A DNA stretch of 64,000 bases from JBCBDX01 sp038529265 (GTDB taxonomy: Bacteria > Pseudomonadota > Alphaproteobacteria > Rhizobiales > Rhizobiaceae), in the NCBI GenBank assembly GCA_038529265.1, contig JBCBDX010000010.1, forward strand, positions 62,001-126,000. Reading direction: 5' to 3'. Below, piece by piece: positions 18,128 to 26,702 of this stretch (position 1 is its first letter; each line of letters begins with the position of its first letter). The notes below the pieces were generated by a model, which searched no databases, was not told the DNA's origin, and saw only the letters and a program-made list of their open reading frames with translations. A program made the translations under genes and the position numbers.

Positions 18128-19294
18128 TTAAATGAAGCGAATATAATTCGGGGCAGGCAGATCAAAAGTTTGCCCCGTCGCCGCAATTTTGCCGGTTTCA
18201 ATATCGCGGCTGAAAAGTGTCAGGTTTGACGAATCCTGATTGGCGACGACGACTGCTTTGCCGCAAGGTGTGATCGCAAAGTGGCGGGGGAATTTGCCAC
18301 CGGTCGGTACGATATCGATGCGCTCCAATTGGCCATCGGCCAGCACCTTGAAGATGGCCAACGAGTTATCGCCACGGTTGGAAACATAAAGAAAACGAGC
18401 ATCTGGTGAGAGCTTGATTTCCGACACGTAGGAAACCTGATCACGGTTCTCGAGGGTCGACACATACTGGATTGGAACAAGCCGCTCTTTTGATTTCTCC
18501 GGTTCGCTATCATCAAGCTTTGCAACACAGACAGTGTTGAACAGTTCGTTTGAGACATAGCAAATATCCATGGTCGGGTGCATCGCCATGTGCCGCGGAC
18601 CGGAGCCCGCCTCGAACGGAATAATAGTGTCGTGCGTTAGTTTTTTGGTTTCTGGATCGTAGCTATATTGAAAAACCGCATTCTCGCCGAGATCCGGGAT
18701 AAATACCCAATCGCCCCAGAAATGCGCGCAGTGCGCGTGCGGACCGACTTGCCGGTTCGTCCAGTGGTCCTCGCGATACTCCACCTGACGCCACTGACCA
18801 GGCTTGCGGTGCAATTGCTTGAAGCTCTGGATGGTCTCACCGAGATTGCCATCTTCATCCACTTCGCAGACATCGATGATCGCATCCCAATAGTTGATCA
18901 CGATCGCTGCATCTTTTTGTGGTGAGAGTGCCAGATAACAGGTGGATTTGCCCGAGGCATAATAGGTGCCTTGCTCGGTAAGTGCCTGGTCATCGCTGAT
19001 GTCGTACTGCACTACCATGCCGGTGCTCTTGATCGTTTCCACGATAGCATAGAGTCTTTTGGCGTTGGAATGAGGGATCAAAACAGCAGGGTTAAGCACC
19101 TCAGTTGCTGTGACTTCCGATACACGTCCGTCTTTCGACATGCGGGCCGTGTGGATGCCGGTACCTTCTGTTGGCGCATAAGGTTGGTGTGCCAACACAG
19201 ATTGGTCAGAATAAGTGCCAACCAAAAATGTGTATTCGCGATCCAGCTGGATTTTGCTGGACTGTTCGGTGCGTTCCATAACGTCATCAAGCAT
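18128..19294 (-). CDS. Seven-bladed propeller lactonase (6-phosphogluconolactonase-like)
   Basis: A 388-residue beta-propeller protein of the YbhE/Pgl-type lactonase family. Repeated blade motifs include FLVGTYSDQS, GPHAHCAHFWGDWVFIPDLG, GPRHMAMHPTMDICYVSNE, DARFLYVSNRGDNSLAIFKV and FPRHFAITPCGKAVVVANQ. It lacks a clear signal peptide, so it is probably cytoplasmic. The ATG at 19294 follows GGGAGAGGA and lies four bases after the SDR stop. Hydrolysis of an aldonolactone made by the preceding dehydrogenase is a sensible role, but the exact lactone is not known. Confidence 0.82.
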   Translation of the reverse strand: MLDDVMERTEQSSKIQLDREYTFLVGTYSDQSVLAHQPYAPTEGTGIHTARMSKDGRVSEVTATEVLNPAVLIPHSNAKRLYAIVETIKSTGMVVQYDISDDQALTEQGTYYASGKSTCYLALSPQKDAAIVINYWDAIIDVCEVDEDGNLGETIQSFKQLHRKPGQWRQVEYREDHWTNRQVGPHAHCAHFWGDWVFIPDLGENAVFQYSYDPETKKLTHDTIIPFEAGSGPRHMAMHPTMDICYVSNELFNTVCVAKLDDSEPEKSKERLVPIQYVSTLENRDQVSYVSEIKLSPDARFLYVSNRGDNSLAIFKVLADGQLERIDIVPTGGKFPRHFAITPCGKAVVVANQDSSNLTLFSRDIETGKIAATGQTFDLPAPNYIRFI

Positions 19295-19298
19295 GAGA

Positions 19299-20036
19299 CT
19301 ATCCTCTCCCGACAAATGGCATCCCGTTTGCCATCACATTGATATTCAAGACATTCACATCATTAGGCAGGCCGGCCATGTAGACGATGGCGTCGCAAAC
19401 AGGCTCCACGCCGATCACCGGTTCTGCTTTCTTTGATCCATCCGGTTGCAGCACGCCTTCAGCCATCGCATCACCCATGGATGAGGAGATGTTACCCAGA
19501 TCGATTTGCCCACAGCAGATGTTGTAACGGCGGCCATCCAAAGCCAGCGATTTGGTCAGGCCCGTAATCGCATGTTTGCTCGCTGTATAGGGAGCTGAAA
19601 ACAGCCTTGGCGTTGTAGCCGAAACAGACCCGTTATTGATGATACGCCCGCCATTTTCCTGCTTGCGCATTTGGCCAAAGGCGGCGCGCGCGCAGTAAAA
19701 GGCCCCATTCACATTGATGGAAATCAGCTTGTCCCAGATTTCGGTGTCAAGCTCATCGCACGGAACTGCAGGTGCTGCGATACCTGCATTGTTGAACAGC
19801 AAATCAACGCTGCCGAAGGCCTGTACCGTTTTGGCAAAGAGATTGTCGACGTCGGCGGGGGCGCTGACATCGCAGGCAATGCCAATACCCGGTGTCGCAA
19901 GCATAGTGACAGTTTCATCGAGGCTAGATTGCGTGCGGCCAGCCACGACACAAGTCCAACCGGCCTTGCTAAGCGCGATTGCAACCGCGCGTCCGATACC
20001 GCCACCGCCTCCAGTGACAATTGTGACTTTTCTCAT
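19299..20036 (-). CDS. Short-chain dehydrogenase/reductase
   Basis: A 245-residue classical SDR. The cofactor site is TGGGGGIGR (about residues 9-17), followed by NNAG, a catalytic serine region NNGSVSAT and the YTASK pair. It starts at an ATG (20036) preceded by GGAGAC; the frame extends 42 codons further into the permease gene, which I reject. The gene sits between a permease and a lactonase, so oxidation of an imported sugar or sugar acid to a lactone or keto form is likely. The substrate is not recognisable. Confidence 0.85.
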   Translation of the reverse strand: MRKVTIVTGGGGGIGRAVAIALSKAGWTCVVAGRTQSSLDETVTMLATPGIGIACDVSAPADVDNLFAKTVQAFGSVDLLFNNAGIAAPAVPCDELDTEIWDKLISINVNGAFYCARAAFGQMRKQENGGRIINNGSVSATTPRLFSAPYTASKHAITGLTKSLALDGRRYNICCGQIDLGNISSSMGDAMAEGVLQPDGSKKAEPVIGVEPVCDAIVYMAGLPNDVNVLNINVMANGMPFVGRG

Positions 20037-20047
20037 TTGCGTCTCCG

Positions 20048-20986
20048 TTACCCTTTGACGGCGCCAGCGGTCATGCCAGTGATGATCTGGCGGCTCGCGA
20101 AAAGGGTGAATATGATGGGCGGGATGGCCAGCAGCATACCGGTCGCCATGATGACACCCCACTCCACGTTGAATTCAGACATGTTGTTCACGATCAGGAT
20201 CGGAACTGTTTTCGTGTCACGGTCAGACAGCGCTGACGCGAGCAGATATTCATTCCACGCAATGCGGAAGGTGAAGATCGCCGCGGCGGCCAGACCCGGT
20301 TTGATGAGCGGCAACACCACCAAAAAGAAAACCTGAAACGGGCCTGCGCCATCGACGCGTGCCGCTTCTTCCAATTGACGCGGCACTTGCACGATGAAGC
20401 TCTGCAAAATCCAGATGACGAACGGCAGGTTCATCGCGACATAAATCAAAATGATGCCCGAGTGCGTACCGGCAAGACATACATCGCCGCGTCCGCCGAA
20501 GGTTTCACGTATGAAGCCGCCGATCAAACCATCTCGATCCAGACAAAACTCGTTGTTCCAAAGGCCGAAAACCGGAACCAACAACACTGCAGGGGGCACC
20601 ATGCGCACCAGCAACGTTGAAACTGAAACCGTATCACGTCCCATGAAGCGGAAGCGCACCAGTGCATAGGCTGCCATACAACCAATGATCAGTGTCAAAG
20701 CGGTTGATACCAATGCAATAATCAACGAGTTGATCAGCGAACCACCGAACTTGAGCGAGCAGAAATCCAGATGATCGGGCTCATACCAGAGGATATCGCA
20801 GAGCGCCGTCTCGTAATTCTGTATAGTAGGCAGGAATAAAAGGCCCGTTGCGCCAGAGATGATGTCCACATCCAACTTAAAGGAATTGATGAACATCAGG
20901 AAGATTGGCCCAACTGCCATGAAGATCAGGCATGCGAGAAGCGCGTAGTATGCTGGGTTCTGACGGTCGTAGGTTTTATCAGCCAT
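20048..20986 (-). CDS. Carbohydrate ABC transporter permease
   Basis: A 312-residue MalG-type permease. The first membrane helix (AYYALLACLIFMAVGPIFLMF) is followed by a longer than usual periplasmic loop, and the EAA loop is EEAARVDGAGPFQVFFLVVLPL. The C-terminus QIITGMTAGAVKG is typical. The ATG at 20986 overlaps the stop of the preceding permease (TGATG), so the two are translationally coupled. It forms the channel for the importer whose binding protein lies at 21974. Confidence 0.9.
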   Translation of the reverse strand: MADKTYDRQNPAYYALLACLIFMAVGPIFLMFINSFKLDVDIISGATGLLFLPTIQNYETALCDILWYEPDHLDFCSLKFGGSLINSLIIALVSTALTLIIGCMAAYALVRFRFMGRDTVSVSTLLVRMVPPAVLLVPVFGLWNNEFCLDRDGLIGGFIRETFGGRGDVCLAGTHSGIILIYVAMNLPFVIWILQSFIVQVPRQLEEAARVDGAGPFQVFFLVVLPLIKPGLAAAAIFTFRIAWNEYLLASALSDRDTKTVPILIVNNMSEFNVEWGVIMATGMLLAIPPIIFTLFASRQIITGMTAGAVKG

Positions 20987-21897
20987 CACTCTTCAGCCTC
21001 GATTAGTGCGCGCTGACGCAAGGCCCGTGCTTCCTGCCAGCGGTTGAAGGCAAACATTGCGACCGTCAGCACCATGAGCAGCATCAAAAGGTAGTTCGAC
21101 ATGGCTGCTGCGACGCCAAGCTCACGGAACTCGGTTGCTGTTCTTGAAATGCGCAGCGCAAGAATTTCTGTTGAAAGGCCCGGGCCGCCCTCGGTCATGA
21201 CGAGGATCACTTCCAGCACCTTGAAAGCGTCGATCAGGCGTAGGAGGCAGGTCACGATCAATACCGGCATCATGAGTGGCAGCTTGATGTAAACGATCTG
21301 TTGCCACGGTGTTGCACCATCGATCCGCGATGCTTCCAAAGCCGATTGGGGCAGGGACTGCAAAGCTGCTAAGCTCAAGATGAAAATGAACGGCGTCCAC
21401 TGCCATATGTCAGCAATGATGACGGAGGTCAGCGCGTGCTGGCCGAGCCAATCAACACCATCAAAACCGAGCGACTTCAGGAAGCGGTTAAAGGTGCCGA
21501 CGGTCGGGTGATACATGTAACGCCACATGAGACCGACGACGACCGGCGCGATCATCATGGGCAAAATGAACAGCGTGCGCAATACGGACATGCCGCGAAT
21601 ATTACGATCAAGCAGTAGCGCAAGGCCGACGCCGACAACCATCTCGACGGTGACAACAACAAACGCGAAACGCAGTGTTACCGAGAGGCTTTCGAGGAAA
21701 GCGGGGTCGTTAGCGAGTTGGATATAGTTGGCAAAGCCCACAAACTCGGTCTCGCCGATATTCTGGCTGGGGTCCCAAGAGCGGAAACTGCCGTAAATCA
21801 TATAGCCGAGCGGATAGACCAGTGCGATCGCCATGATCACCGCGGCAGGCGCGATAAACATATAAGGGGCCAATCTGTTGATCGCAGCGGTACGCAT
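20986..21897 (-). CDS. Carbohydrate ABC transporter permease
   Basis: A 303-residue MalF/UgpA-type permease. Six hydrophobic segments are visible, starting with YMFIAPAAVIMAIALVYPLG, and the ATPase-contact loop is EASRIDGATPWQQIVYIKLP. It starts with the ATG at 21897, whose ribosome binding site is weak; a hairpin at 21935-21963 separates it from the binding-protein gene. Together with the next permease it forms the membrane part of the sugar-acid importer. Confidence 0.9.
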   Translation of the reverse strand: MRTAAINRLAPYMFIAPAAVIMAIALVYPLGYMIYGSFRSWDPSQNIGETEFVGFANYIQLANDPAFLESLSVTLRFAFVVVTVEMVVGVGLALLLDRNIRGMSVLRTLFILPMMIAPVVVGLMWRYMYHPTVGTFNRFLKSLGFDGVDWLGQHALTSVIIADIWQWTPFIFILSLAALQSLPQSALEASRIDGATPWQQIVYIKLPLMMPVLIVTCLLRLIDAFKVLEVILVMTEGGPGLSTEILALRISRTATEFRELGVAAAMSNYLLMLLMVLTVAMFAFNRWQEARALRQRALIEAEE

Positions 21898-21934
21898 GGT
21901 CGCTCACATCTTCAGCTAAAAAGGTTGGGTGGAT

Positions 21935-21963
21935 GAGGCGCGACAGGTTGTGTGCCGCGCCCC
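21935..21963 (-). terminator. Intercistronic stem-loop between binding-protein and permease genes
   Basis: Read on the minus strand, GGGGCGCG (21963-21956) pairs with CGCGCCTC (21942-21935) with one G-U pair and a 13-base loop. There is no T-run, which suits a message stabiliser or attenuator that lets the binding protein be made in excess. It is the second of three such hairpins in this window. Confidence 0.65.
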
Positions 21964-21973
21964 GACAGGGAGG

Positions 21974-23302
21974 TTAGTTCCAGGTGTAGTACCCGGCTTC
22001 TTCCATGACCGCTTTGGTGCGTTCTGCAACGCCATCAAGCGCTTCCTGGATGTCGAGATCTTCCGTCAGAACCTTTGACAGCGTCGTGCCGAGGTCTGCG
22101 TTGATCTTGCCCCAGACAGGGATGATTGGACGCCAGTCGGGATCAGCATGCTTCAGCGCTTCACCGAATGTCGCCATGTGCGGGAACTTGGCGTTCACCT
22201 CAGCGTCGGCGTGTGTCGAGAAGCGTGACGGGTTGCCGCCAGCCATTGCCACCAGCTTATCGCCTTGCTTTGATGTGAGCCATTGCATCAACAGGAATGC
22301 AGCTTCCTTGTTTTCCGCATTCTTTGGAATGCCGATCCCGAAGCCGCCAGTTTGCGAACCGCGGCGCACGCCCATTGGGTGCAGTGCCCAGCCAACTTTG
22401 CCGACAACTTGCGATTTTGTCGGATCATCGATTTGACCGGCAACAACCGTTGTATCGAGGAACATGGCTGTGTCACCGTTCAGGAACGAACCAAGCGCTT
22501 CACCGAAACCGAATGATGCAGAACCTTCAGGGCCGCAATCAACGATTTGCTTGAGTGCATTGGCAGCTTGAACGCCAGCTTCATTGTTGACGATTGGGTT
22601 CCATTGATCATCGAATACGCGTCCGCCCAAAGGTGCCAAGTGCAGCAGGAAGGCGTGCGACGCATGGTGACCTGAAGCCGCGCGGGATGCGAGGCCGCCC
22701 ATGCCTGGCTCCAGATCCGGGATCTGACATGCGATTTCAAGCATCTGCTCATATGTCTCTGGGACTTCCAGGCCATGCTTTTCAAAGATGTCTTTTCGAT
22801 AGCCGAGGATCGATGTTTCGGAACCGTAGGGAATACCGAAAAGCGAACCCGTCTTGCCCGGAAGGTAGCCTTTGTCGCCACCAGCAACGCCAATGTTCTC
22901 CACATAGCCGTCAATCAGGTCAGCGGCATCATATGCGGGATCGGCCAGCTTGGGGTTCATGAAGTAGCGGGCCAGGTTTTCAAGCTGGTCAGCGAATACG
23001 TAGTCAGCCTTTGAGAAAACCACATAGGCAATCAGATCATAGTCGCCTTCATCCTGGCCGAGTTCGAGCGTCTGGCGCTCTCTCATTTTCAGGTAAGGAA
23101 GCTGGTCGACTTCGACTTCAATGCCCGTTTCCTTTGTGAATTCAGGCAGTATCCGCATAACCGCATCATAGTGCGGGTGTGCAGGGAAGTTCACGACCAA
23201 CGTCGTGCCTGCGTAAGGCTCGTATGGATTTGCGAGCGCTGTTGTTACCATCAATGCTGCACCTACTGCAGCACCGGTAACGGTTTTCAAAATAGACAAC
23301 AT
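21974..23302 (-). CDS. Carbohydrate ABC transporter substrate-binding protein
   Basis: A 442-residue family-1 solute-binding protein. The signal peptide (about residues 1-24, MLSILKTVTGAAVGAALM then TALANP) is followed by TLVVNFPAHPHYDAVMRIL and YGSETSILGYRKDI. The ATG at 23302 has GGGAGGAA upstream; the frame runs 45 codons further but lacks family character. The genes downstream (SDR, lactonase, isomerase) and the predicted GntR-like operator suggest an aldonic acid, keto-acid sugar or related hexose ligand. This is inference from neighbourhood. Confidence 0.88.
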   Translation of the reverse strand: MLSILKTVTGAAVGAALMVTTALANPYEPYAGTTLVVNFPAHPHYDAVMRILPEFTKETGIEVEVDQLPYLKMRERQTLELGQDEGDYDLIAYVVFSKADYVFADQLENLARYFMNPKLADPAYDAADLIDGYVENIGVAGGDKGYLPGKTGSLFGIPYGSETSILGYRKDIFEKHGLEVPETYEQMLEIACQIPDLEPGMGGLASRAASGHHASHAFLLHLAPLGGRVFDDQWNPIVNNEAGVQAANALKQIVDCGPEGSASFGFGEALGSFLNGDTAMFLDTTVVAGQIDDPTKSQVVGKVGWALHPMGVRRGSQTGGFGIGIPKNAENKEAAFLLMQWLTSKQGDKLVAMAGGNPSRFSTHADAEVNAKFPHMATFGEALKHADPDWRPIIPVWGKINADLGTTLSKVLTEDLDIQEALDGVAERTKAVMEEAGYYTWN

Positions 23303-23330
23303 GTGAGTTCCTCCCTGTGTGTTGTCTGGC

Positions 23331-24416
23331 CTAGATGCGCTTTTCGCTCTGGCGATCGAAAAGCATGATTTGATTGGGTTCGACGAAAAACTCCCGCGCT
23401 TCCCCGCTACGAACGGGGCCATCACTTGGTGTTTCAACGAGGATTTCTGCAGCGCCGCATCGCGTCATAAGGACTGATTGGGACCCCAAATACTCGCTGA
23501 CGGCGACATCTAGCCTTATTGGCGCAGCGCCATTGACTTTCGTCATCTCGATGTCGGACGGGCGGATGCCCAAAATAACATCACTGTTGCCGCGCGATTG
23601 AAGCCGTTTTGATGTTTCATCACCAAGCGGCAAATTGAAGCCATCACCTTGCGCGTGAAGCTTGCCGCCTTCATCCTTTAACTCAGCGTCGAGGAAGTTC
23701 ATCGTCGGGCTGCCAATGAAACCGGCAACGAATTTGTTTACCGGTGCCTTGAACAGTTCTTCTGGTGATCCCTGTTGTTGGATGATGCCCTGGTTCATAA
23801 CAACGATGCGGTCACCCAAGGTCATCGCTTCAACCTGGTCGTGGGTTACGTAGACCATATTCTTATCGAGCTGGTTGCGCATTTCGGCGAGCTCTGTGCG
23901 CATCTTGGCGCGCAGTTTTGCATCGAGGTTCGACAGCGGCTCATCAAAAAGGAACGTTCCAGCATCGCGCACCAAAGCGCGGCCCATCGCGACACGCTGT
24001 CGTTGACCGCCGGAAAGCTCGGCGGGTTTGCGGGCGAGGAGATGTGCGATGTTCAACATCTCAGCGACACGTTTAACGCGTGTATCGATTTCGGCTTGCG
24101 GAAGCTTTTGCAAGCGCAAAGCAAACGACATGTTTTTGGCGATGTTCATATGCGGATAAAGCGCATAATCCTGAAACACCATTGCGATGTCGCGTTCCTT
24201 TGGTTCGAGTGCACTTATGGGCCGATCGTCGAAATAGATTTCGCCGCCTGACAGAGTTTCCAAGCCTGACAAAATTCGCAGTGTCGTTGACTTGCCGCAA
24301 CCTGATGGACCCACAAGCACAGTGAACTCACCATCATCCAATGACAGATCGAGCGGCGGCAAAACCTTGACCGTCCCGAAGCTCTTTTCAACCTGATCTA
24401 AAACTATTCGTGGCAT
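23331..24416 (-). CDS. Carbohydrate ABC transporter ATP-binding protein (UgpC/MalK type)
   Basis: A 361-residue ATPase. Walker A is GPSGCGKSTTLR (about residues 36-47), the signature LSGGQRQRVAMGRALV, Walker B FLFDEPLSNLDA, and the switch region VTHDQVEAMTLGDR. A C-terminal TOBE-type domain has ILGIRPSDIEM. It is the first gene of the minus-strand operon and starts at ATG 24416 after GGGAGGGG. The divergent regulator and the palindrome at 24504-24519 lie just upstream, so the whole operon is probably repressed from there. Confidence 0.92.
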   Translation of the reverse strand: MPRIVLDQVEKSFGTVKVLPPLDLSLDDGEFTVLVGPSGCGKSTTLRILSGLETLSGGEIYFDDRPISALEPKERDIAMVFQDYALYPHMNIAKNMSFALRLQKLPQAEIDTRVKRVAEMLNIAHLLARKPAELSGGQRQRVAMGRALVRDAGTFLFDEPLSNLDAKLRAKMRTELAEMRNQLDKNMVYVTHDQVEAMTLGDRIVVMNQGIIQQQGSPEELFKAPVNKFVAGFIGSPTMNFLDAELKDEGGKLHAQGDGFNLPLGDETSKRLQSRGNSDVILGIRPSDIEMTKVNGAAPIRLDVAVSEYLGSQSVLMTRCGAAEILVETPSDGPVRSGEAREFFVEPNQIMLFDRQSEKRI

Positions 24417-24503
24417 GGCCCCTCCCAAAGCGCGATGCCTTCATCTTGACCAGACAGTGACACAAGCCAAGGCAGTATGAAAAGCGGGCTGGACAGTTAT
24501 TTA

Positions 24504-24519
24504 ACGTTAGCGCTAACGT
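24504..24519. promoter_or_regulatory. LacI-family operator between the ABC operon and its regulators
   Basis: ACGTTAGCGCTAACGT is a perfect 16-base palindrome with the same GTTA-N-CG-N-TAAC pattern as the site at 16045-16060. It ends only six bases before the ATG of the LacI-type gene at 24526, leaving no room for a normal ribosome binding site, and is 88 bases from the divergent ATPase start. Autorepression and control of the ABC operon are expected. Confidence 0.8.
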
Positions 24520-24525
24520 AAGCGT

Positions 24526-25581
24526 ATGCGGCAAGAGAAAAAAAGACAGCGCTCTGGCAAGTCTATAAAGATCGACGATGTTGCGCGTGAAGCCAATGTG
24601 TCGATCATGACGGTGTCCCGTGCTTTGCGAGGTGTCGAAGGAGTTTCTGAAGCAAAACGTGCCGAAATTTTCCAGATCGCAGAGAAGCTTCGCTACCAGC
24701 CAAATTTTAACGCGCGTTCTTTGGTCAACGTCCAATCAAGTCTGATCGGTATCTTGTTTCCAACGCTGTTCAATGACGTGTTTGCCGAAATGCTTGATGG
24801 CATGCGGCCCACGCTTGAAAGTGCCGGTTTTACAACGATTGTGACGACACATGAGTATGACAATGAGCGTGAGTTGGATTGGATTGAAACGGTTCGTTAT
24901 TGGCGTCCTGCCGCCGTTGTCATGACCGGTATCGACCATGATCCAAAAGTGCGCCAGGTCTTGCGCCGGGATCAAATTCCAACGCTTGAATTGTGGGAAC
25001 ATACCGATGATCCCATTGATCTGTGCGTGGGTATCGACCATCAGCAAGCAGGTGTGCAAATTGCCCACTCGATGATTGAACTTGGCTATCGCAAACCGGC
25101 CTATGTCGGTTGGAACCGTGGCCATGATCAACGATCTGAAAAGCGCTTATCGGGCATTCGTGCGGCTTTTTCCGCTGCTTGTCTCGGCGATGTTCGCACC
25201 GCACGAACCGGAGGAACGGACCACTACCGCGCAGGCTTTAACGGGATCAAACGTCTTCTGGGCGACCCTTTAAACCGCCCCGATATTGTGTTTTGCCACT
25301 CCGATCACTTTGCGTTTGCTGGCATGATGGCTTGCGAATCCATGGGCCTTAGAGTGCCTGATGACATCGGAATTGTTGGCTTCAACTCGCTGTCGATCAA
25401 CAATGTTCTGCCGCGGCGCATCACAACAGTGGAGACCCAGCGAAAGGAAATGGGCACCATCGGGGCACGTCAATTAATAGCGCGCATCAATGGTATAGGT
25501 GGTGATCTATCCAAACGGTTCAAACCCAAAATCCAGTTTGGTGAGACAACGCGGTCTCCAAGTTTGAACGCATCACAATGA
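24526..25581 (+). CDS. LacI family regulator, GntR-like (first of two)
   Basis: A 351-residue LacI/GalR-type repressor. The helix-turn-helix (about residues 17-40) reads IDDVAREANVSIMTVSRALR, followed by a sensor domain with IGILFPTLFNDVFAEMLDGM and VGFNSLSINNVLPRRITTVE. The C-terminal AVAG/IVGFN segment and overall form resemble GntR of E. coli. The ATG lies against the operator palindrome with no visible ribosome binding site, so its message may be leaderless or poorly translated. It is coupled by ATGA to a second, similar regulator. Confidence 0.9.
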   Translation: MRQEKKRQRSGKSIKIDDVAREANVSIMTVSRALRGVEGVSEAKRAEIFQIAEKLRYQPNFNARSLVNVQSSLIGILFPTLFNDVFAEMLDGMRPTLESAGFTTIVTTHEYDNERELDWIETVRYWRPAAVVMTGIDHDPKVRQVLRRDQIPTLELWEHTDDPIDLCVGIDHQQAGVQIAHSMIELGYRKPAYVGWNRGHDQRSEKRLSGIRAAFSAACLGDVRTARTGGTDHYRAGFNGIKRLLGDPLNRPDIVFCHSDHFAFAGMMACESMGLRVPDDIGIVGFNSLSINNVLPRRITTVETQRKEMGTIGARQLIARINGIGGDLSKRFKPKIQFGETTRSPSLNASQ

Positions 25582-26603
25582 CTGGTTCGGTCAAAGCACC
25601 TCGTATGTTGGACGTTGCCAAGGCGGCAGGCGTTTCAACAATGACGGTGTCGCGTGCGCTGCGTGGTGATGCATCTGTTGCCGCAAAGCGGCGCAAACAG
25701 ATCATGATGATCGCCGAAGAGATGGGCTATATACTTGATAGAGGCGCTTCTCAGCTACGTACGCGAAAAACCGGCTTTGTTGCTGTCACCGTTCCTTCAA
25801 TCAACAACCCAAACTTTGCCGATAGCGTCCGGGGGCTTACCGGCGTACTTGAAGAAATCGGATTGCAGGTTTTGCTCGGGTTTACGGACTATAGTCTGGA
25901 GCGCGAAGAACACATTATCGGGCAGTTGCTGCGAAGAAAACCAGAAGCTCTTGTTGTGACCGGCAGCAATCATACGCAGGATACCCGAGATTTACTGGCG
26001 CGTGCATCCATTCCCGTCATCGCGACATGGGATGAACCCAGCGAGCCCATTGGTTATTCGGTTGGATTTTCCAACGCCTATGCCGGCTCCTTGATGGCAG
26101 ATCATTTGATGGAGACTGGCCGGAAGAACATCGCGTTCATCGGCTGTCATCGGGATACCGACTTTCGAGGCCAGGCGCGTGCGCGTGGCTTTTTTGATGC
26201 GCTTGAAAGAAAAGGGCTCCTATGTGACCGATATATCGAGGCCGGAAAACCACCACTTGGCGCGCAACAAGGCGCGGCAGCCGCTCGACAATTGCTGGCG
26301 GCATATCCTGATACCGATGCCGTGATGTGCGTCGCGGACTCTGTGGCTTTTGGCGCTATCTCAGAGTTCCAGCGGGCAGGCATCGAAGTGCCGAACCGCA
26401 TCGCAGTGGCGGGCTTTGGTGCCTACGACATTGGCGCTTGCAGTCTTCCGCCGATAACCACGATTGAGCCTAATGCAGAGGAGATCGGTGCACTGACAGG
26501 CAAAACGATTGGCCAATTGCTCAACGGTGAAGGCACTACGCTATTGTCCAAACATAAGGGCAAAAATCCAAACCTAGTGATCAGAGCGTCGACCGCCGGA
26601 TAG
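25578..26603 (+). CDS. LacI family regulator, GntR-like (second of two)
   Basis: A 341-residue LacI/GalR-type protein and paralogue of the preceding gene. The DNA-binding part LDVAKAAGVSTMTVSRALRG is nearly the same as in its neighbour, which suggests a shared or very similar operator. The sensor domain (FVAVTVPSINNPNFADSVRG, RIAVAGFGAYDIG) resembles E. coli GntR, where the same region reads IAGFHGHDIG. Its start overlaps the first regulator's stop by four bases. Two different effectors acting on related palindromes at 16045 and 24504 is a reasonable reading. Confidence 0.9.
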   Translation: MTGSVKAPRMLDVAKAAGVSTMTVSRALRGDASVAAKRRKQIMMIAEEMGYILDRGASQLRTRKTGFVAVTVPSINNPNFADSVRGLTGVLEEIGLQVLLGFTDYSLEREEHIIGQLLRRKPEALVVTGSNHTQDTRDLLARASIPVIATWDEPSEPIGYSVGFSNAYAGSLMADHLMETGRKNIAFIGCHRDTDFRGQARARGFFDALERKGLLCDRYIEAGKPPLGAQQGAAAARQLLAAYPDTDAVMCVADSVAFGAISEFQRAGIEVPNRIAVAGFGAYDIGACSLPPITTIEPNAEEIGALTGKTIGQLLNGEGTTLLSKHKGKNPNLVIRASTAG

Positions 26604-26702
26604 GGGCGTGAGCAAGCGCCTAAAATTTGCGCTTGTGCACGTGTGTGATTTTGAGACTATGGCGCGGGGAGGAATGCGATAGGGTCACCAGGGGCAAAAC
26701 CA

